DNA from: Eubacterium ramulus
GTDB lineage: Bacteria; Bacillota; Clostridia; Lachnospirales; Lachnospiraceae
Assembly (NCBI RefSeq): GCF_003122485.1
Contig: NZ_JRFU01000014.1
Span: 1 to 54,187 of the forward strand
Reading direction: 5' to 3'
Length of the DNA stretch: 54,187 nucleotides
Shown here: piece after piece, positions 17,647-26,697 of the stretch
Layout of the letters: every line of letters starts with the position of its first letter
Position numbering within the stretch: the stretch's first letter is position 1
Program-made: the position numbers and the translations under genes
Notes under the pieces: model-generated
The model's database searches: none
The model's input: the letters and a program-made list of their open reading frames with translations, nothing else
What the model was told of the DNA's origin: nothing

Positions 17647-19023
17647 ATGTCTGTAGAAGAACAAAATCCGCTTGCCACTCAAAAGATCAGCTCCCTGATT
17701 TTAAAATTTACGATTCCGGCGATCATCAGCATGATGGTAAGTTCCTTATATAATATCGTAGATCAGATTTTTATTGGACAGGGTGTTGGTATGCTTGGAA
17801 ATGCAGCGACAAATATTGCATTCCCGGTCAATATCATCTGTACCGCGGTAGCCTTGCTGCTTGGAATCGGAAGTGCCTCCAATTTTAATCTGAAATCCGG
17901 TGCCGGTCATACAGAAAAAGCGAAAAATTATGCCGGATGTGGATTATCGTTACTGGTCATCTGTGGTGTGATCATTACTGTCGTGACATTAGCTTTTTTA
18001 AGTCCGCTGATGCATGTGTTTGGCGCCACCGAGGAAGTACTGCCGTATGCGCTTGATTATACGGGGATCACAGCCATTGGTGTTCCATTTCTGACACTGA
18101 CAACCGGAGGATGCCATCTGGTGCGTGCTGATCGAAGCCCGTCTTTTTCCATGGCTTGTATGCTGACTGGTGCGATCATCAATACGATTCTGGATCCGCT
18201 GTTTATTTTTGTCTGTCACTGGGGCATCAAAGGTGCTGCATGGGCAACCGTTTTAGGACAGGTGGTTTCCGGAATTATGATTTTGATCTATTTCTGGAAA
18301 TTCTCCAAAATGAAACTGACAAAGTCTCAGTTGATCCCACGGGGAAATTATGCGAAAGAAATAGCAGCACTTGGCATGGCTTCCGGAATCAATCAGGTTG
18401 CCATGGCAATCGTACAGATCACAATGAACAATATTTTGCGAAAATACGGCGCACAGTCTGACTATGGAGCAGATATTCCGATTGCCTGTGCCGGTATTAT
18501 TTCCAAAGTCAATATGATCTTTATGTCGATTGGAATCGGTATCTCTCAGGGGTGTCAGCCGATTTTCGGATTTAACTATGGTGCGGAAAAATACAGCAGA
18601 GTACGTGAAACTTACCGCAAAGCAGCTACAGCAGCGGTAGTGGCAGGTATTGTATTTTTCATCTGCTTCCAGATCTTCCCGCGACAGATCATTTCTCTGT
18701 TCGGCGGAGGAAGTGAAGCATATTTCCGGTTTGCGGAACGTTATTTCCGTATTTTTATGTTTATGACCTTTATCAACGGCATCCAGCCGATGTCTTCCGG
18801 TTTCTTTACCTCTATCGGTAAGGCAAAACTTGGTATGATCGTATCTCTGACCAGACAGATCCTGTTTTTACTGCCGCTGATCCTGATTCTCCCATTAATT
18901 ATGGGCATCGACGGTGTTATGTACGCAGGACCGATCGCAGATCTGGCAGCCGCAGTGATCACAATCTGGTTTGTTTTACGCCAGTTTCAGGATATGAAGA
19001 AAAAGGAAGCCGGAAATATTTGA
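17647..19023 (+). CDS. MATE-family efflux transporter
   Basis: A cation-coupled multidrug exporter of the MATE/DinF group, 458 residues, with about twelve membrane helices. It starts near FTIPAIISMMVSSLYNIVDQIFIGQGVG, the usual family opening, and carries the second-half counterpart GISQGCQPIFGFNYGA. The ribosome site AAAGGAGTG lies 8 bases before ATG 17647. It is separated from the divergent rqcH by 275 bases of AT-rich sequence in which I see no certain promoter. The substrate is unknown. Its stop codon TGA lies inside the -35 box of the yicC promoter. Confidence 0.95.
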   Translation: MSVEEQNPLATQKISSLILKFTIPAIISMMVSSLYNIVDQIFIGQGVGMLGNAATNIAFPVNIICTAVALLLGIGSASNFNLKSGAGHTEKAKNYAGCGLSLLVICGVIITVVTLAFLSPLMHVFGATEEVLPYALDYTGITAIGVPFLTLTTGGCHLVRADRSPSFSMACMLTGAIINTILDPLFIFVCHWGIKGAAWATVLGQVVSGIMILIYFWKFSKMKLTKSQLIPRGNYAKEIAALGMASGINQVAMAIVQITMNNILRKYGAQSDYGADIPIACAGIISKVNMIFMSIGIGISQGCQPIFGFNYGAEKYSRVRETYRKAATAAVVAGIVFFICFQIFPRQIISLFGGGSEAYFRFAERYFRIFMFMTFINGIQPMSSGFFTSIGKAKLGMIVSLTRQILFLLPLILILPLIMGIDGVMYAGPIADLAAAVITIWFVLRQFQDMKKKEAGNI

Positions 19024-19048
19024 CTTCCGATAGAAAACATTTTATAAT
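19020..19048 (+). promoter_or_regulatory. Promoter of the yicC-remA-gmk-rpoZ operon
   Basis: TTGACT (19020-19025), 17-base spacer, TATAAT (19043-19048). The -35 box overlaps the stop codon of the MATE gene. Confidence 0.8.
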
Positions 19049-19116
19049 AAATTGATTATGTATAGCAGTAATTATGTGTATACAAAAGAATTCGAGATAA
19101 AGCAGGTGCAAAACAG

Positions 19117-19995
19117 ATGATAAAAAGCATGACAGGTTTCGGTCGCTGTGAGCTTTCCAATGAGAAGCGCAAAATTACAGTGGAACTGAAATCAGTAAAT
19201 CACAGATACCTGGATGTTAACATTCGCATGCCGAAGAAACTGAACTTTTTCGAATCAGCGATCCGTACTTTATTAAAAGAGTATATGCAGCGCGGAAAAG
19301 TAGATATGTTCATCAGCTACGAAGACTATTCCGAACAGACTCTGGCAGTTAAATACAATGCCACGATTGCAAAAGAATATCTGACTTATCTGCAGCAGAT
19401 GGCAGACGAGTTTAACCTGGAAAATGATATCCGCGTCAGCAGCTTATCCCGTTATCCGGAAGTGCTTACAATGGAAGAACAGTCTGCAGATGAAGACGAA
19501 TTATGGTCTGATCTGTCCCAGGCAATTCGTGAAGCCTGCACACAGTTTGTAGCTACCCGTACCACAGAGGGCGAACATCTGAAGCAGGATCTGGTTGAAA
19601 AACTGCATCACATGCGGGATAATGTAGATAAAGTAGAGCAGCGTGCGCCACAGATCATTGCGGAATACCGCAGCAAACTGATGGAAAAAGTAAACGAGCT
19701 GCTTGGTGATACCCAGATTGATGAGGCAAGATTATCCACAGAGATTGTTTTGTTTGCCGATAAGATCTGTACCGATGAGGAAACGGTTCGTCTGAAAAGC
19801 CACATTACTTCTATGTTAAATGCATTGGAGAGAAGTGAAGGCATCGGACGAAAACTGGATTTTATCGCACAGGAGATGAATCGCGAAGCCAATACGATTC
19901 TTTCCAAATCCAATGATCTGGAGACTTCCGACATTGCGATTGAATTAAAGACGGAAATCGAAAAAGTCCGGGAACAGATTCAGAATATTGAATAA
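19117..19995 (+). CDS. yicC: YicC-family endoribonuclease
   Basis: YicC/YloC family protein of 292 residues; E. coli YicC is an endoribonuclease acting on small RNAs. The opening [10 protein letters not shown] and the stretch [18 protein letters not shown] are diagnostic, as is the C-terminal [22 protein letters not shown] lies 10 bases before ATG 19117. It heads the conserved firmicute set yicC-remA-gmk-rpoZ, with 11 bases to remA. Confidence 0.95.
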   Translation: MIKSMTGFGRCELSNEKRKITVELKSVNHRYLDVNIRMPKKLNFFESAIRTLLKEYMQRGKVDMFISYEDYSEQTLAVKYNATIAKEYLTYLQQMADEFNLENDIRVSSLSRYPEVLTMEEQSADEDELWSDLSQAIREACTQFVATRTTEGEHLKQDLVEKLHHMRDNVDKVEQRAPQIIAEYRSKLMEKVNELLGDTQIDEARLSTEIVLFADKICTDEETVRLKSHITSMLNALERSEGIGRKLDFIAQEMNREANTILSKSNDLETSDIAIELKTEIEKVREQIQNIE

Positions 19996-20006
19996 AAGGA
20001 GCAGGT

Positions 20007-20258
20007 ATGGCAGGATTAATCAACATCGGTTTTGGAAATGTGGTAAATACAGATAAAATCGTGACCATCATTAATCCGGACTCCGCACCGGCAAAACGAA
20101 TCGTTCAGCGGGCCAAAGAATCAGAACGGATCATAGATGCGACCCAGGGAAGAAGAACCAAAAGTATCATTCTGACCGACAGTGAGCATGTGATACTATC
20201 TGCACTTCAGCCGGAGACACTGGCAGGCAGATTTCAAAATACAAAAGAAATGCTGTAA
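20007..20258 (+). CDS. remA: RemA-like regulator (DUF370)
   Basis: A small DNA-binding protein of 83 residues. In B. subtilis RemA activates biofilm matrix genes and forms ring-like oligomers. Here [20 protein letters not shown] at the N-terminus and SDGRRT-like [14 protein letters not shown] in the middle are typical. It lies between yicC and gmk, 15 bases from gmk, as in other firmicutes. The regulon in this organism is unknown. Confidence 0.92.
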   Translation: MAGLINIGFGNVVNTDKIVTIINPDSAPAKRIVQRAKESERIIDATQGRRTKSIILTDSEHVILSALQPETLAGRFQNTKEML

Positions 20259-20273
20259 AGAGGAGATTGAATC

Positions 20274-20915
20274 ATGGCAGGTTCAGGATTATTAATTGTA
20301 ATATCCGGATTTTCGGGTTCCGGAAAAGGAACGATCATGAAAGAACTGATCGCACGTTACCCGGAAGAGTATGCATTATCCATATCGGCAACCACACGCG
20401 GACCGCGTGAAGGCGAAGAAGATGGCAGAGAATACTTTTTCAAGACAAAAGAAGAATTTCTTTCTATGATTGAAAAAGGAGAACTGTTAGAATATGCACA
20501 ATATGTAGAAAATTACTACGGTACACCAAAAGCATATGTGCAGGAACAGCTTGACGCAAAGAAAAATGTCATTCTGGAGATTGAGATTCAGGGTGCATTA
20601 AAGATTAAAGAGCAGTTTCCACAGACATTATTACTGTTTGTGACACCGCCTTCCGCACAGATTTTAAAAGATCGTCTGACAGGACGTGGAACGGAGACAG
20701 AAGATGTCATCAATTCCAGACTTGCCAGAGCCGTAGAAGAAGCCGATGGCTGTGAAGTATACGATTATCTGGTGATCAATGATGAACTGGATGCCGCTGT
20801 AGAGAACGTACACCGGATCATCCGTGGAGAGCGTCAGCGTATGCAGCATAATCTTGACACCATTGAAACAATAAAAAATGATTTAAAACAGTTTGTGAAA
20901 GGAGATTTATCATGA
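20274..20915 (+). CDS. gmk: Guanylate kinase
   Basis: GMP kinase, 213 residues, which makes GDP for GTP and dGTP supply and affects ppGpp balance. The P-loop is SGFSGSGKGT; the GMP-binding part has SISATTRGPREGEEDGREYFF, and YGTP and EIEIQGA follow. Its stop overlaps the rpoZ start as ATGA. Confidence 0.97.
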   Translation: MAGSGLLIVISGFSGSGKGTIMKELIARYPEEYALSISATTRGPREGEEDGREYFFKTKEEFLSMIEKGELLEYAQYVENYYGTPKAYVQEQLDAKKNVILEIEIQGALKIKEQFPQTLLLFVTPPSAQILKDRLTGRGTETEDVINSRLARAVEEADGCEVYDYLVINDELDAAVENVHRIIRGERQRMQHNLDTIETIKNDLKQFVKGDLS

Positions 20916-21172
20916 TACATCCATCTTATAATGAATTAATGAAAGTCGTAAATAACAACGCAGAGTACGGTGAGGAGCCGGTTGTAAACAGCCGTTATTC
21001 CATTGTGATCGCATCTGCAAAACGTGCACGCCAGATTATCGGTGGCGCAGAGCCGACTGTACCGAATGCAGCAGGCAAAAAGCCGTTATCCATCGCCGTT
21101 GAGGAGTTATACACAGGAAATGTAAAAATCCTTGGTGAGGACGACGATATCAAAGAAGAAGGCGATCGTTAA
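20912..21172 (+). CDS. rpoZ: RNA polymerase omega subunit
   Basis: A small RNA polymerase subunit of 86 residues that helps assembly of beta'. The conserved parts are SRYSIVIASAKRARQI and the KPLSIAVEELYTGNV segment near the C-terminus. It overlaps gmk by four bases (ATGA), with AAAGGAG upstream inside gmk. Downstream, at 21214-21235, a short hairpin (ATGCTGCC with GGCAGCAT) occurs in the 116-base gap to rimO, but without a clear T-run. Confidence 0.93.
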   Translation: MIHPSYNELMKVVNNNAEYGEEPVVNSRYSIVIASAKRARQIIGGAEPTVPNAAGKKPLSIAVEELYTGNVKILGEDDDIKEEGDR

Positions 21173-21288
21173 TCCGTCTTTTTCGGGAAGAAATTCCGGT
21201 CTCAAGTTACATGCTGCCTGTGAAAAGGCAGCATTGTTATTTCTGGAACCGAAAATTTTTCAATTACAAAATTTAGTGGAGGAACCAA

Positions 21289-22611
21289 ATGAAAGTATTA
21301 TTTATTTCACTTGGCTGTGATAAAAACCTTGTAGACTCTGAATTTATGCTTGGTAAACTGACAAAGCATAAATTTACAGTGACGGATGATGAGCAGGAAG
21401 CAGATATAATCGTAGTCAACACCTGTTGTTTTATCCATGATGCAAAAGAAGAAAGTATTCAGTCAATTCTTGACATGGCACAGTATCGTACCAGCGGCTC
21501 CTGTAAGGCGCTGATCGTGTGCGGATGTCTGGCAGAGCGATACCGTGATGAAATTTTAAAAGAGATTCCGGAAGTAGATGCGGTGCTTGGAACCAACTCT
21601 ACCGAGCAGATCTGCGATGCCATTGAGAACGTACTGCTTGGCAATAAATATGAGGCATACGAGCCACTGACCGGTATTGAAATACACGAGGCAAAACGAA
21701 GTGTATCTACCGGTGGTCATTATGCACACTTAAAAATTGCGGAAGGATGCAGCAAGCATTGTACTTATTGTATCATTCCGTCCATCCGCGGTGATTTCCG
21801 TTCCGTACCGATGGAAGAAATCTTAAGTCAGGCAAGAGATCTGGCAGAGGCAGGTGTCAAAGAGCTTATTCTTGTGGCACAGGAGACAACCCTGTACGGT
21901 ATTGATCTGTATGGCAAAAAATCTCTGCATATTCTGTTAAACGAATTAAACAAAATCCCGGGCATTTACTGGATTCGTCTGATGTACTGTTATCCGGAGG
22001 AGATTTACGATGAACTGATCGAAGCAATTCGTGACAACGAAAAAGTCTGTCATTATATTGATATGCCGATCCAGCACATCAATTCTGACATCTTAAAACG
22101 GATGGGAAGAAAGACAAACCGCGAAATGTTGGAGAAAAAGATCGCAGCTTTACGTGCCGCAATTCCGGATATTGCGATCCGTACCACACTGATCTGCGGA
22201 TTCCCGGGTGAGACACCGGAGCAGCACGAAGAACTCATGGAATTTATCAATAAGACCGAGTTTGACCGACTGGGTGCGTTTACCTATTCTCCGGAAGAAA
22301 ATACACCGGCAGCCATCTTTGACAATCAGGTGGAAGAATCTGTGAAAGAAGACTGGCAGGCAGATGTCATGGAACTTCAGGAAGAAATTATTCTTGACAA
22401 AAATGAGACCATGATAGGTCAGGAGATCCTGGTTATGATCGAAGGCAAAGTTGCTGATGAAAATGCTTATGTCGGAAGAAGCTACCGCGATGCACCGGAT
22501 ATTGACGGTCTGGTCTTTGTCAACACAGATGCCGAACTGGTCAGCGGTGATTTTGCAAAAGTCCGTATTACAGGTGCATATGAATATGATCTGATCGGCG
22601 AACTGATCTGA
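21289..22611 (+). CDS. rimO: Ribosomal protein S12 methylthiotransferase
   Basis: A radical SAM enzyme of 440 residues that adds a methylthio group to an aspartate of ribosomal protein S12. The N-terminal domain has the cysteines of a second iron-sulfur cluster (SLGCDKN, VVNTCCFI, CGCLAERY). The radical SAM motif is CSKHCTYC, and a TRAM domain ends the protein. RimO rather than MiaB is indicated by SLGCDKNLVDSE. GTGGAGGAACC provides the ribosome site. pgsA follows after 19 bases. Confidence 0.96.
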   Translation: MKVLFISLGCDKNLVDSEFMLGKLTKHKFTVTDDEQEADIIVVNTCCFIHDAKEESIQSILDMAQYRTSGSCKALIVCGCLAERYRDEILKEIPEVDAVLGTNSTEQICDAIENVLLGNKYEAYEPLTGIEIHEAKRSVSTGGHYAHLKIAEGCSKHCTYCIIPSIRGDFRSVPMEEILSQARDLAEAGVKELILVAQETTLYGIDLYGKKSLHILLNELNKIPGIYWIRLMYCYPEEIYDELIEAIRDNEKVCHYIDMPIQHINSDILKRMGRKTNREMLEKKIAALRAAIPDIAIRTTLICGFPGETPEQHEELMEFINKTEFDRLGAFTYSPEENTPAAIFDNQVEESVKEDWQADVMELQEEIILDKNETMIGQEILVMIEGKVADENAYVGRSYRDAPDIDGLVFVNTDAELVSGDFAKVRITGAYEYDLIGELI

Positions 22612-22630
22612 TATGAGATAGGAGGAACTT

Positions 22631-23194
22631 ATGAATTTACCTAATAAACTTACAATTTTTCGTGTGATTTTAATTCCATTTTTTGTGTTTTTCCTGCTGA
22701 CCGACGTACTTGGCGCAAGCGGGGATTATCTGGCACTTGTGATCTTTATCGTTGCCAGCCTCACCGATATGCTGGATGGAAAAATTGCCCGTAAATACAA
22801 TCTGGTCACAAACTTTGGAAAATTTATGGATCCGCTGGCAGACAAACTGCTGGTGTGCTCCGCGATGATCTGTCTGGTAGACTTAAGATTGTTACCGTCA
22901 TGGATTGTCATCATCATTATTGCCCGCGAATTTATCATCAGCGGATTCCGTCTGATTGCCGCAGAGCATCAGATCGTTATCGCTGCAAGCATGTGGGGCA
23001 AGTTTAAGACAACTTTCCAGATGGCAATGATCATTTTGATTATCCTGAACATCAATGTTGATTTCTATATCGCGGGTGTTGGTGTGATCCATGTACTGGC
23101 AACGATCGCAACTTATGTAGCACTTGTTCTGACCATCGTATCCCTGATCGATTATCTGAACAAGAACAAAGCTGTTTTAAAAGAGCAGGATTAA
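22631..23194 (+). CDS. pgsA: Phosphatidylglycerophosphate synthase
   Basis: CDP-diacylglycerol--glycerol-3-phosphate phosphatidyltransferase, 187 residues, an integral membrane enzyme of acidic phospholipid synthesis. The CDP-alcohol phosphotransferase signature is complete: DMLDGKIARKYN, then FGKFMDPLADK with all metal-binding aspartates. It starts MNLPNKLTIFRVILIP, typical for PgsA. AGGAGG lies just upstream. Confidence 0.96.
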   Translation: MNLPNKLTIFRVILIPFFVFFLLTDVLGASGDYLALVIFIVASLTDMLDGKIARKYNLVTNFGKFMDPLADKLLVCSAMICLVDLRLLPSWIVIIIIAREFIISGFRLIAAEHQIVIAASMWGKFKTTFQMAMIILIILNINVDFYIAGVGVIHVLATIATYVALVLTIVSLIDYLNKNKAVLKEQD

Positions 23195-23195
23195 T

Positions 23196-23217
23196 CAGAT
23201 GTAATCAAAAACATCTG
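23196..23217 (+). repeat. Short hairpin between pgsA and rsmD
   Basis: CAGATGT (23196-23202) and ACATCTG (23211-23217) form a seven-base stem right after the pgsA stop, followed by GTTTCATTTAT. It could be a weak terminator or an mRNA 3' end structure. Confidence 0.4.
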
Positions 23218-23248
23218 GTTTCATTTATATTATATTAGGAGGTCCGCT

Positions 23249-23803
23249 ATGAGAATTATAGCCGGAACAGCCCGTAGTATGCCGTTAAAGACAATTGAAG
23301 GCAAAGATACGCGGCCTACCACTGATCGAATCAAAGAGACGTTATTTAATATTTTACAAATGGATGTTCCAGGTTCTGTTTTTCTGGATCTGTTTGCCGG
23401 AAGCGGTGGAATTGGTCTGGAAGCAGTCAGCCGCGGTGCGAAAAAAGCTGTTTTTGTCGAGAACAGTAAGAAAGCCGCCGCATGTATTCAGGAGAATATC
23501 CGTTTTACCAAATTTACATCCAGTTGTGACTTAAAATGCATGGATGCCCTGTCTGCCCTTCGTATGCTGGAGCGCAGATATGTGTTTGACATTATTTTTA
23601 TGGATCCACCATACGGCCTTGGACTGGAGTATGATGTGTTATTACATCTGAAAGATTCTTCCATTCTGACAGAAGACACCCTCATTATTGTGGAAGAATC
23701 ACTGGATACCGATCCTTATGAGATGGAAAAATATGGATTTGAGATTACCCGCATAAAACGCTATAAGACAAATCAGCATGTTTTCCTGAAAAGAATACAG
23801 TAA
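23249..23803 (+). CDS. rsmD: 16S rRNA (guanine966-N2) methyltransferase
   Basis: A SAM-dependent methyltransferase of 184 residues acting on 16S rRNA G966. It starts MRIIAGTARSMPLKTIEG and carries RPTTDRIKETLFNIL. The SAM-binding segment is FLDLFAGSGGIGLEAVSRGA, and the catalytic motif is DPPYGL. AGGAGG precedes ATG 23249. The order rsmD-coaD matches ylbH-coaD in B. subtilis. Confidence 0.95.
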   Translation: MRIIAGTARSMPLKTIEGKDTRPTTDRIKETLFNILQMDVPGSVFLDLFAGSGGIGLEAVSRGAKKAVFVENSKKAAACIQENIRFTKFTSSCDLKCMDALSALRMLERRYVFDIIFMDPPYGLGLEYDVLLHLKDSSILTEDTLIIVEESLDTDPYEMEKYGFEITRIKRYKTNQHVFLKRIQ

Positions 23804-23836
23804 AGGGGAGCGCCAAATTTACAGCGCAAAGATAAA

Positions 23837-24322
23837 ATGAAAAAAGCAATCTATCCCGGAAGTTTTGATCCAATGACTCTGGGACATCTTGACATCATTG
23901 AACGTTCATCCAAAATGGTAGATGAACTGAACGTTGCCGTTTTAAAGAATAATGCGAAAAATCCGTTGTTTTCTGCGGATGAACGTGTTAGTATGATAAA
24001 AGAATTTACATCACATCTTCCGAACGTGACTGTGACTGCATACGACGGACTTTTAGCGGAATATGCAGATGAGACCGGAGCAACCATTATCGTGCGTGGA
24101 CTGCGTGCGGTAACAGATTTTGAATATGAACTGCAGATCGCGCAGACAAATCATGCCATCAATCCCAAGATTGATACTATTTTTCTGACGACCAGTCTTC
24201 AGTACGCATATTTGAGTTCTACGATCACGAAAGAAGTTGCATCCTATGGCGGCGATATTTCCAAATTCGTCCCAAAGGATCTGATTGACAGAGTTTACAG
24301 CAAATTCAACATAACGAGATAA
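23837..24322 (+). CDS. coaD: Phosphopantetheine adenylyltransferase
   Basis: CoaD, 161 residues, makes dephospho-CoA from 4'-phosphopantetheine and ATP. The nucleotidyl-transferase motif is [19 protein letters not shown], with [14 protein letters not shown] in the middle and the ISSTITKEV-like [15 protein letters not shown] near the end. It begins 33 bases after rsmD with only a weak ribosome site (AAAGATAAA). A coiled-coil gene follows after 15 bases. Confidence 0.97.
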   Translation: MKKAIYPGSFDPMTLGHLDIIERSSKMVDELNVAVLKNNAKNPLFSADERVSMIKEFTSHLPNVTVTAYDGLLAEYADETGATIIVRGLRAVTDFEYELQIAQTNHAINPKIDTIFLTTSLQYAYLSSTITKEVASYGGDISKFVPKDLIDRVYSKFNITR

Positions 24323-24337
24323 AAAGGAGAGATTCAA

Positions 24338-24985
24338 ATGACTAGCCGTATTGAACAGATTATTTCTGAAATCGAGGAATACGTAGACAGTTGCAAATTT
24401 CAGCCACTGTCAAACACAAAAATCATTGTAAATAAAGAGGAACTGGAAGAATTACTTACCGAGCTTCGTATGAAGACACCGGATGAGATCAAACGTTACC
24501 AGAAGATCATCAGCAACAAAGATGCCATCCTTGCAGATGCACAGGCAAAAGCAGAAGAGATTCTGGCTCAGGCACAGATTCAGACCAATGAACTTGTCAG
24601 CGAGCACCAGATCATGCAGCAGGCTTACGCACAGGCAAACGAGGTCGTTTCCATTGCTACAAACCAGGCACAGGAGATTCTGGACAAGGCAACAGAGGAT
24701 GCAGACAATATCCGTACAGCTGCAATTGAATATACCGATAATCTTCTTGGAAACCTGGAGAACATCGTAACTCATGCAATTGATACAAACAAAGCAAAAT
24801 ATGACGGACTGATGTCTTCTCTTCAAAACTGCTACGATATTGTAAAAGCAAACAGAAACGAACTGACTCCTTCGGAAGAAGAAGCAACTGATCCGGAAGC
24901 AGATACCGCTTCAGAAGATCAGGGAGCTTCCAATGCGGAAGAGTATGATATCATTGGTTCTGATAACAAACCGGAGCAGTTATAA
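24338..24985 (+). CDS. Coiled-coil protein of unknown function
   Basis: A cytoplasmic, acidic protein of 215 residues with no signal peptide and no membrane helix. Residues about 10-40 resemble a short folded head, residues 50-180 form a long Ala/Gln/Glu-rich coiled coil with heptad spacing, and the last 35 residues are a disordered acidic tail. It is reminiscent of DivIVA-like or V-ATPase E/G-subunit-like stalk proteins, but I see no diagnostic motif. AAAGGAGAG precedes ATG 24338. It is co-directional with coaD and probably co-transcribed. Confidence 0.8.
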   Translation: MTSRIEQIISEIEEYVDSCKFQPLSNTKIIVNKEELEELLTELRMKTPDEIKRYQKIISNKDAILADAQAKAEEILAQAQIQTNELVSEHQIMQQAYAQANEVVSIATNQAQEILDKATEDADNIRTAAIEYTDNLLGNLENIVTHAIDTNKAKYDGLMSSLQNCYDIVKANRNELTPSEEEATDPEADTASEDQGASNAEEYDIIGSDNKPEQL

Positions 24986-25009
24986 TACATAGCAGGATTT
25001 TCGCTTCGT

Positions 25010-25969
25010 TTATATCGCATAAAGTCGACAGACCAGTTCCAGAAATCCTGTTGCTAAAATTGCACATGCAAGTTTAAAACATGCATAATGCCGCAGGGAG
25101 AATGAAAGTTGTCGCAGCATGGAAGCAGTCTGAAACAGACCACTGATACCACCAAAGGAAACGATAAAAATGTCGATCAGATATTTGACATGAAAGGGCA
25201 ATGCAGCCCCGGAAGTCAGATGGATTCCGTTGGTAATTTCCAATAGTCCGGTACAGAGGCAAAGTATCAGGTCGTTTTTTATTGGAAACTGTTTTAGAAA
25301 ATCCGCAGCAATTGCAAATAACATAATATATCCGGCGAGTTTTATCATTGTAGAAAAACCGTTCATAATGCCGTCATCGATGATTTTCAAGCTTATTGCA
25401 GATCTGGATGCCGGCATTTTTTGCGGTCTTTTTTCCGACAGTTGATGTTGAACTGAAAACAGAACGAAACGTCCAAGCAGCAATGGTGGAAGATAGCAGA
25501 TCAAAAGAAGCATCCACCCTGACAGAAAACCGCCATTTAAAGAAAGCACCATATAATTGTACAGAAAAGCCGGACCGAAATTATTGCTGATACAACTGAT
25601 AACTTCTGCTTCCTTTGCAGTAATCTTGCCGGTGTCATACAGATCAGCACAGATTTTACTTCCCAGGGGAAAGCCAAATAGAAATCCTGCAATAAGTGGA
25701 TAAATTAACGGCGCTCTGACCGGATAGATTTTGGAAAACAATGGATAGATCCGCTCTGACAGACTGTCATAAATGCCGGAACGCACCATAATTCCGGATA
25801 AAATGCTAAAAGGCAGAAGTGTCGGCAGGACAGAATGATACCAGAGGGCGAGTCCACCGGCGGTAGCCAATGCAATCTGCCTTGGACGAACGATACAATA
25901 TAACAGGCAAAGGGTAAATATCAGGATAGAGAAAATCTTTTTCATACTGCATTTTATTAGACATATCAT
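25010..25969 (-). CDS. ylbJ: YlbJ-like sporulation integral membrane protein
   Basis: A polytopic membrane protein of about 319 residues with a nucleoside-recognition (Gate) fold. Typical features are GLALWYHSVLPTLLPFSILS near the N-terminus and PLIYPLIAGFLFGFPLGSKICADLY. The closest relative known to me is B. subtilis YlbJ, needed for sporulation and encoded next to coaD; the neighbourhood here fits, although the gene is inverted. I chose ATG 25969 since AGGAA lies at 25977-25981; ATG 25945 is the alternative, giving 311 residues. Its end faces the coiled-coil gene with 24 bases between them and no clear terminator. Confidence 0.85.
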   Translation of the reverse strand: MICLIKCSMKKIFSILIFTLCLLYCIVRPRQIALATAGGLALWYHSVLPTLLPFSILSGIMVRSGIYDSLSERIYPLFSKIYPVRAPLIYPLIAGFLFGFPLGSKICADLYDTGKITAKEAEVISCISNNFGPAFLYNYMVLSLNGGFLSGWMLLLICYLPPLLLGRFVLFSVQHQLSEKRPQKMPASRSAISLKIIDDGIMNGFSTMIKLAGYIMLFAIAADFLKQFPIKNDLILCLCTGLLEITNGIHLTSGAALPFHVKYLIDIFIVSFGGISGLFQTASMLRQLSFSLRHYACFKLACAILATGFLELVCRLYAI

Positions 25970-25997
25970 AAAGTAATTCCTAAATCCGGAGCGAAAT

Positions 25998-26657
25998 ATG
26001 AAAAAGATTCTGATCTGGCTTGTTCTTATTTTCTGCTGTGCGCTGTTTGACTGTTTTCTTGTAAAAAAATTGCCGTTTTCATCGGAAATAACCATTGATC
26101 CGGTATTAGATCAAAGGATCTGTGACGAAATCAAATATTTTCCCATTGCATCGGATCGTAACGAAGCAGAATTGCCCTGTCAGTATGTGGATTCCTGGAT
26201 GGCAGAGCGCACTTTTGGTGGAAACCGGCATCATGAAGGAACCGATTTGATGACAACCGAAAACGAACGCGGCATTTATCCGATCGTCAGTATGACGGAT
26301 GGTGTGATTGAAGCCCTTGGATGGCTGCGCCTTGGCGGGTATCGCATTGGTATTCGCAGTTCTTCCGGCATTTATTATTACTATGCACATATGGAATCTT
26401 ATGCAGAGGATCTGACAGAGGGCAGTAACATAAAAGCCGGACAGTTTCTTGGGTTTGTGGGTGATACCGGCTATGGTGCAGAGGGCACTATCGGGCAGTT
26501 TGCCGTTCATCTGCATGTAGGAATCTATGTTCAGGATGCAAATGGAGAAGATGTTGCCGTCAATGCTTATCCCTACCTGAAAAAAGCAGAATCTAAACAG
26601 ATTTTGGCAGATTATAAAAAACTTGCAGATTTTGGGTCTGCCACCTATAATAAATGA
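25998..26657 (+). CDS. M23-family metallopeptidase
   Basis: A membrane-anchored peptidoglycan endopeptidase, 219 residues. One N-terminal helix (residues 3-20) is followed by an extracytoplasmic part with a complete M23/LytM zinc motif: HHEGTDL, then HLHVG. The residues YAHMES and GFVGDTG are also standard. Since both motifs are intact the enzyme should be active, unlike SpoIIQ, which has lost a zinc ligand. It is divergent from ylbJ with only 28 bases between the starts, so the two may share control, perhaps in sporulation or cell wall remodelling. Confidence 0.9.
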   Translation: MKKILIWLVLIFCCALFDCFLVKKLPFSSEITIDPVLDQRICDEIKYFPIASDRNEAELPCQYVDSWMAERTFGGNRHHEGTDLMTTENERGIYPIVSMTDGVIEALGWLRLGGYRIGIRSSSGIYYYYAHMESYAEDLTEGSNIKAGQFLGFVGDTGYGAEGTIGQFAVHLHVGIYVQDANGEDVAVNAYPYLKKAESKQILADYKKLADFGSATYNK

Positions 26658-26697
26658 AGCATATAACGATAAGAAAAGAACAAGGAACAATAAATAA

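Noticed and set aside
21214-21235. Terminator after rpoZ
   Set aside because: The hairpin is good, but only TTGTTATTTC follows, so termination is doubtful and rimO may be co-transcribed.
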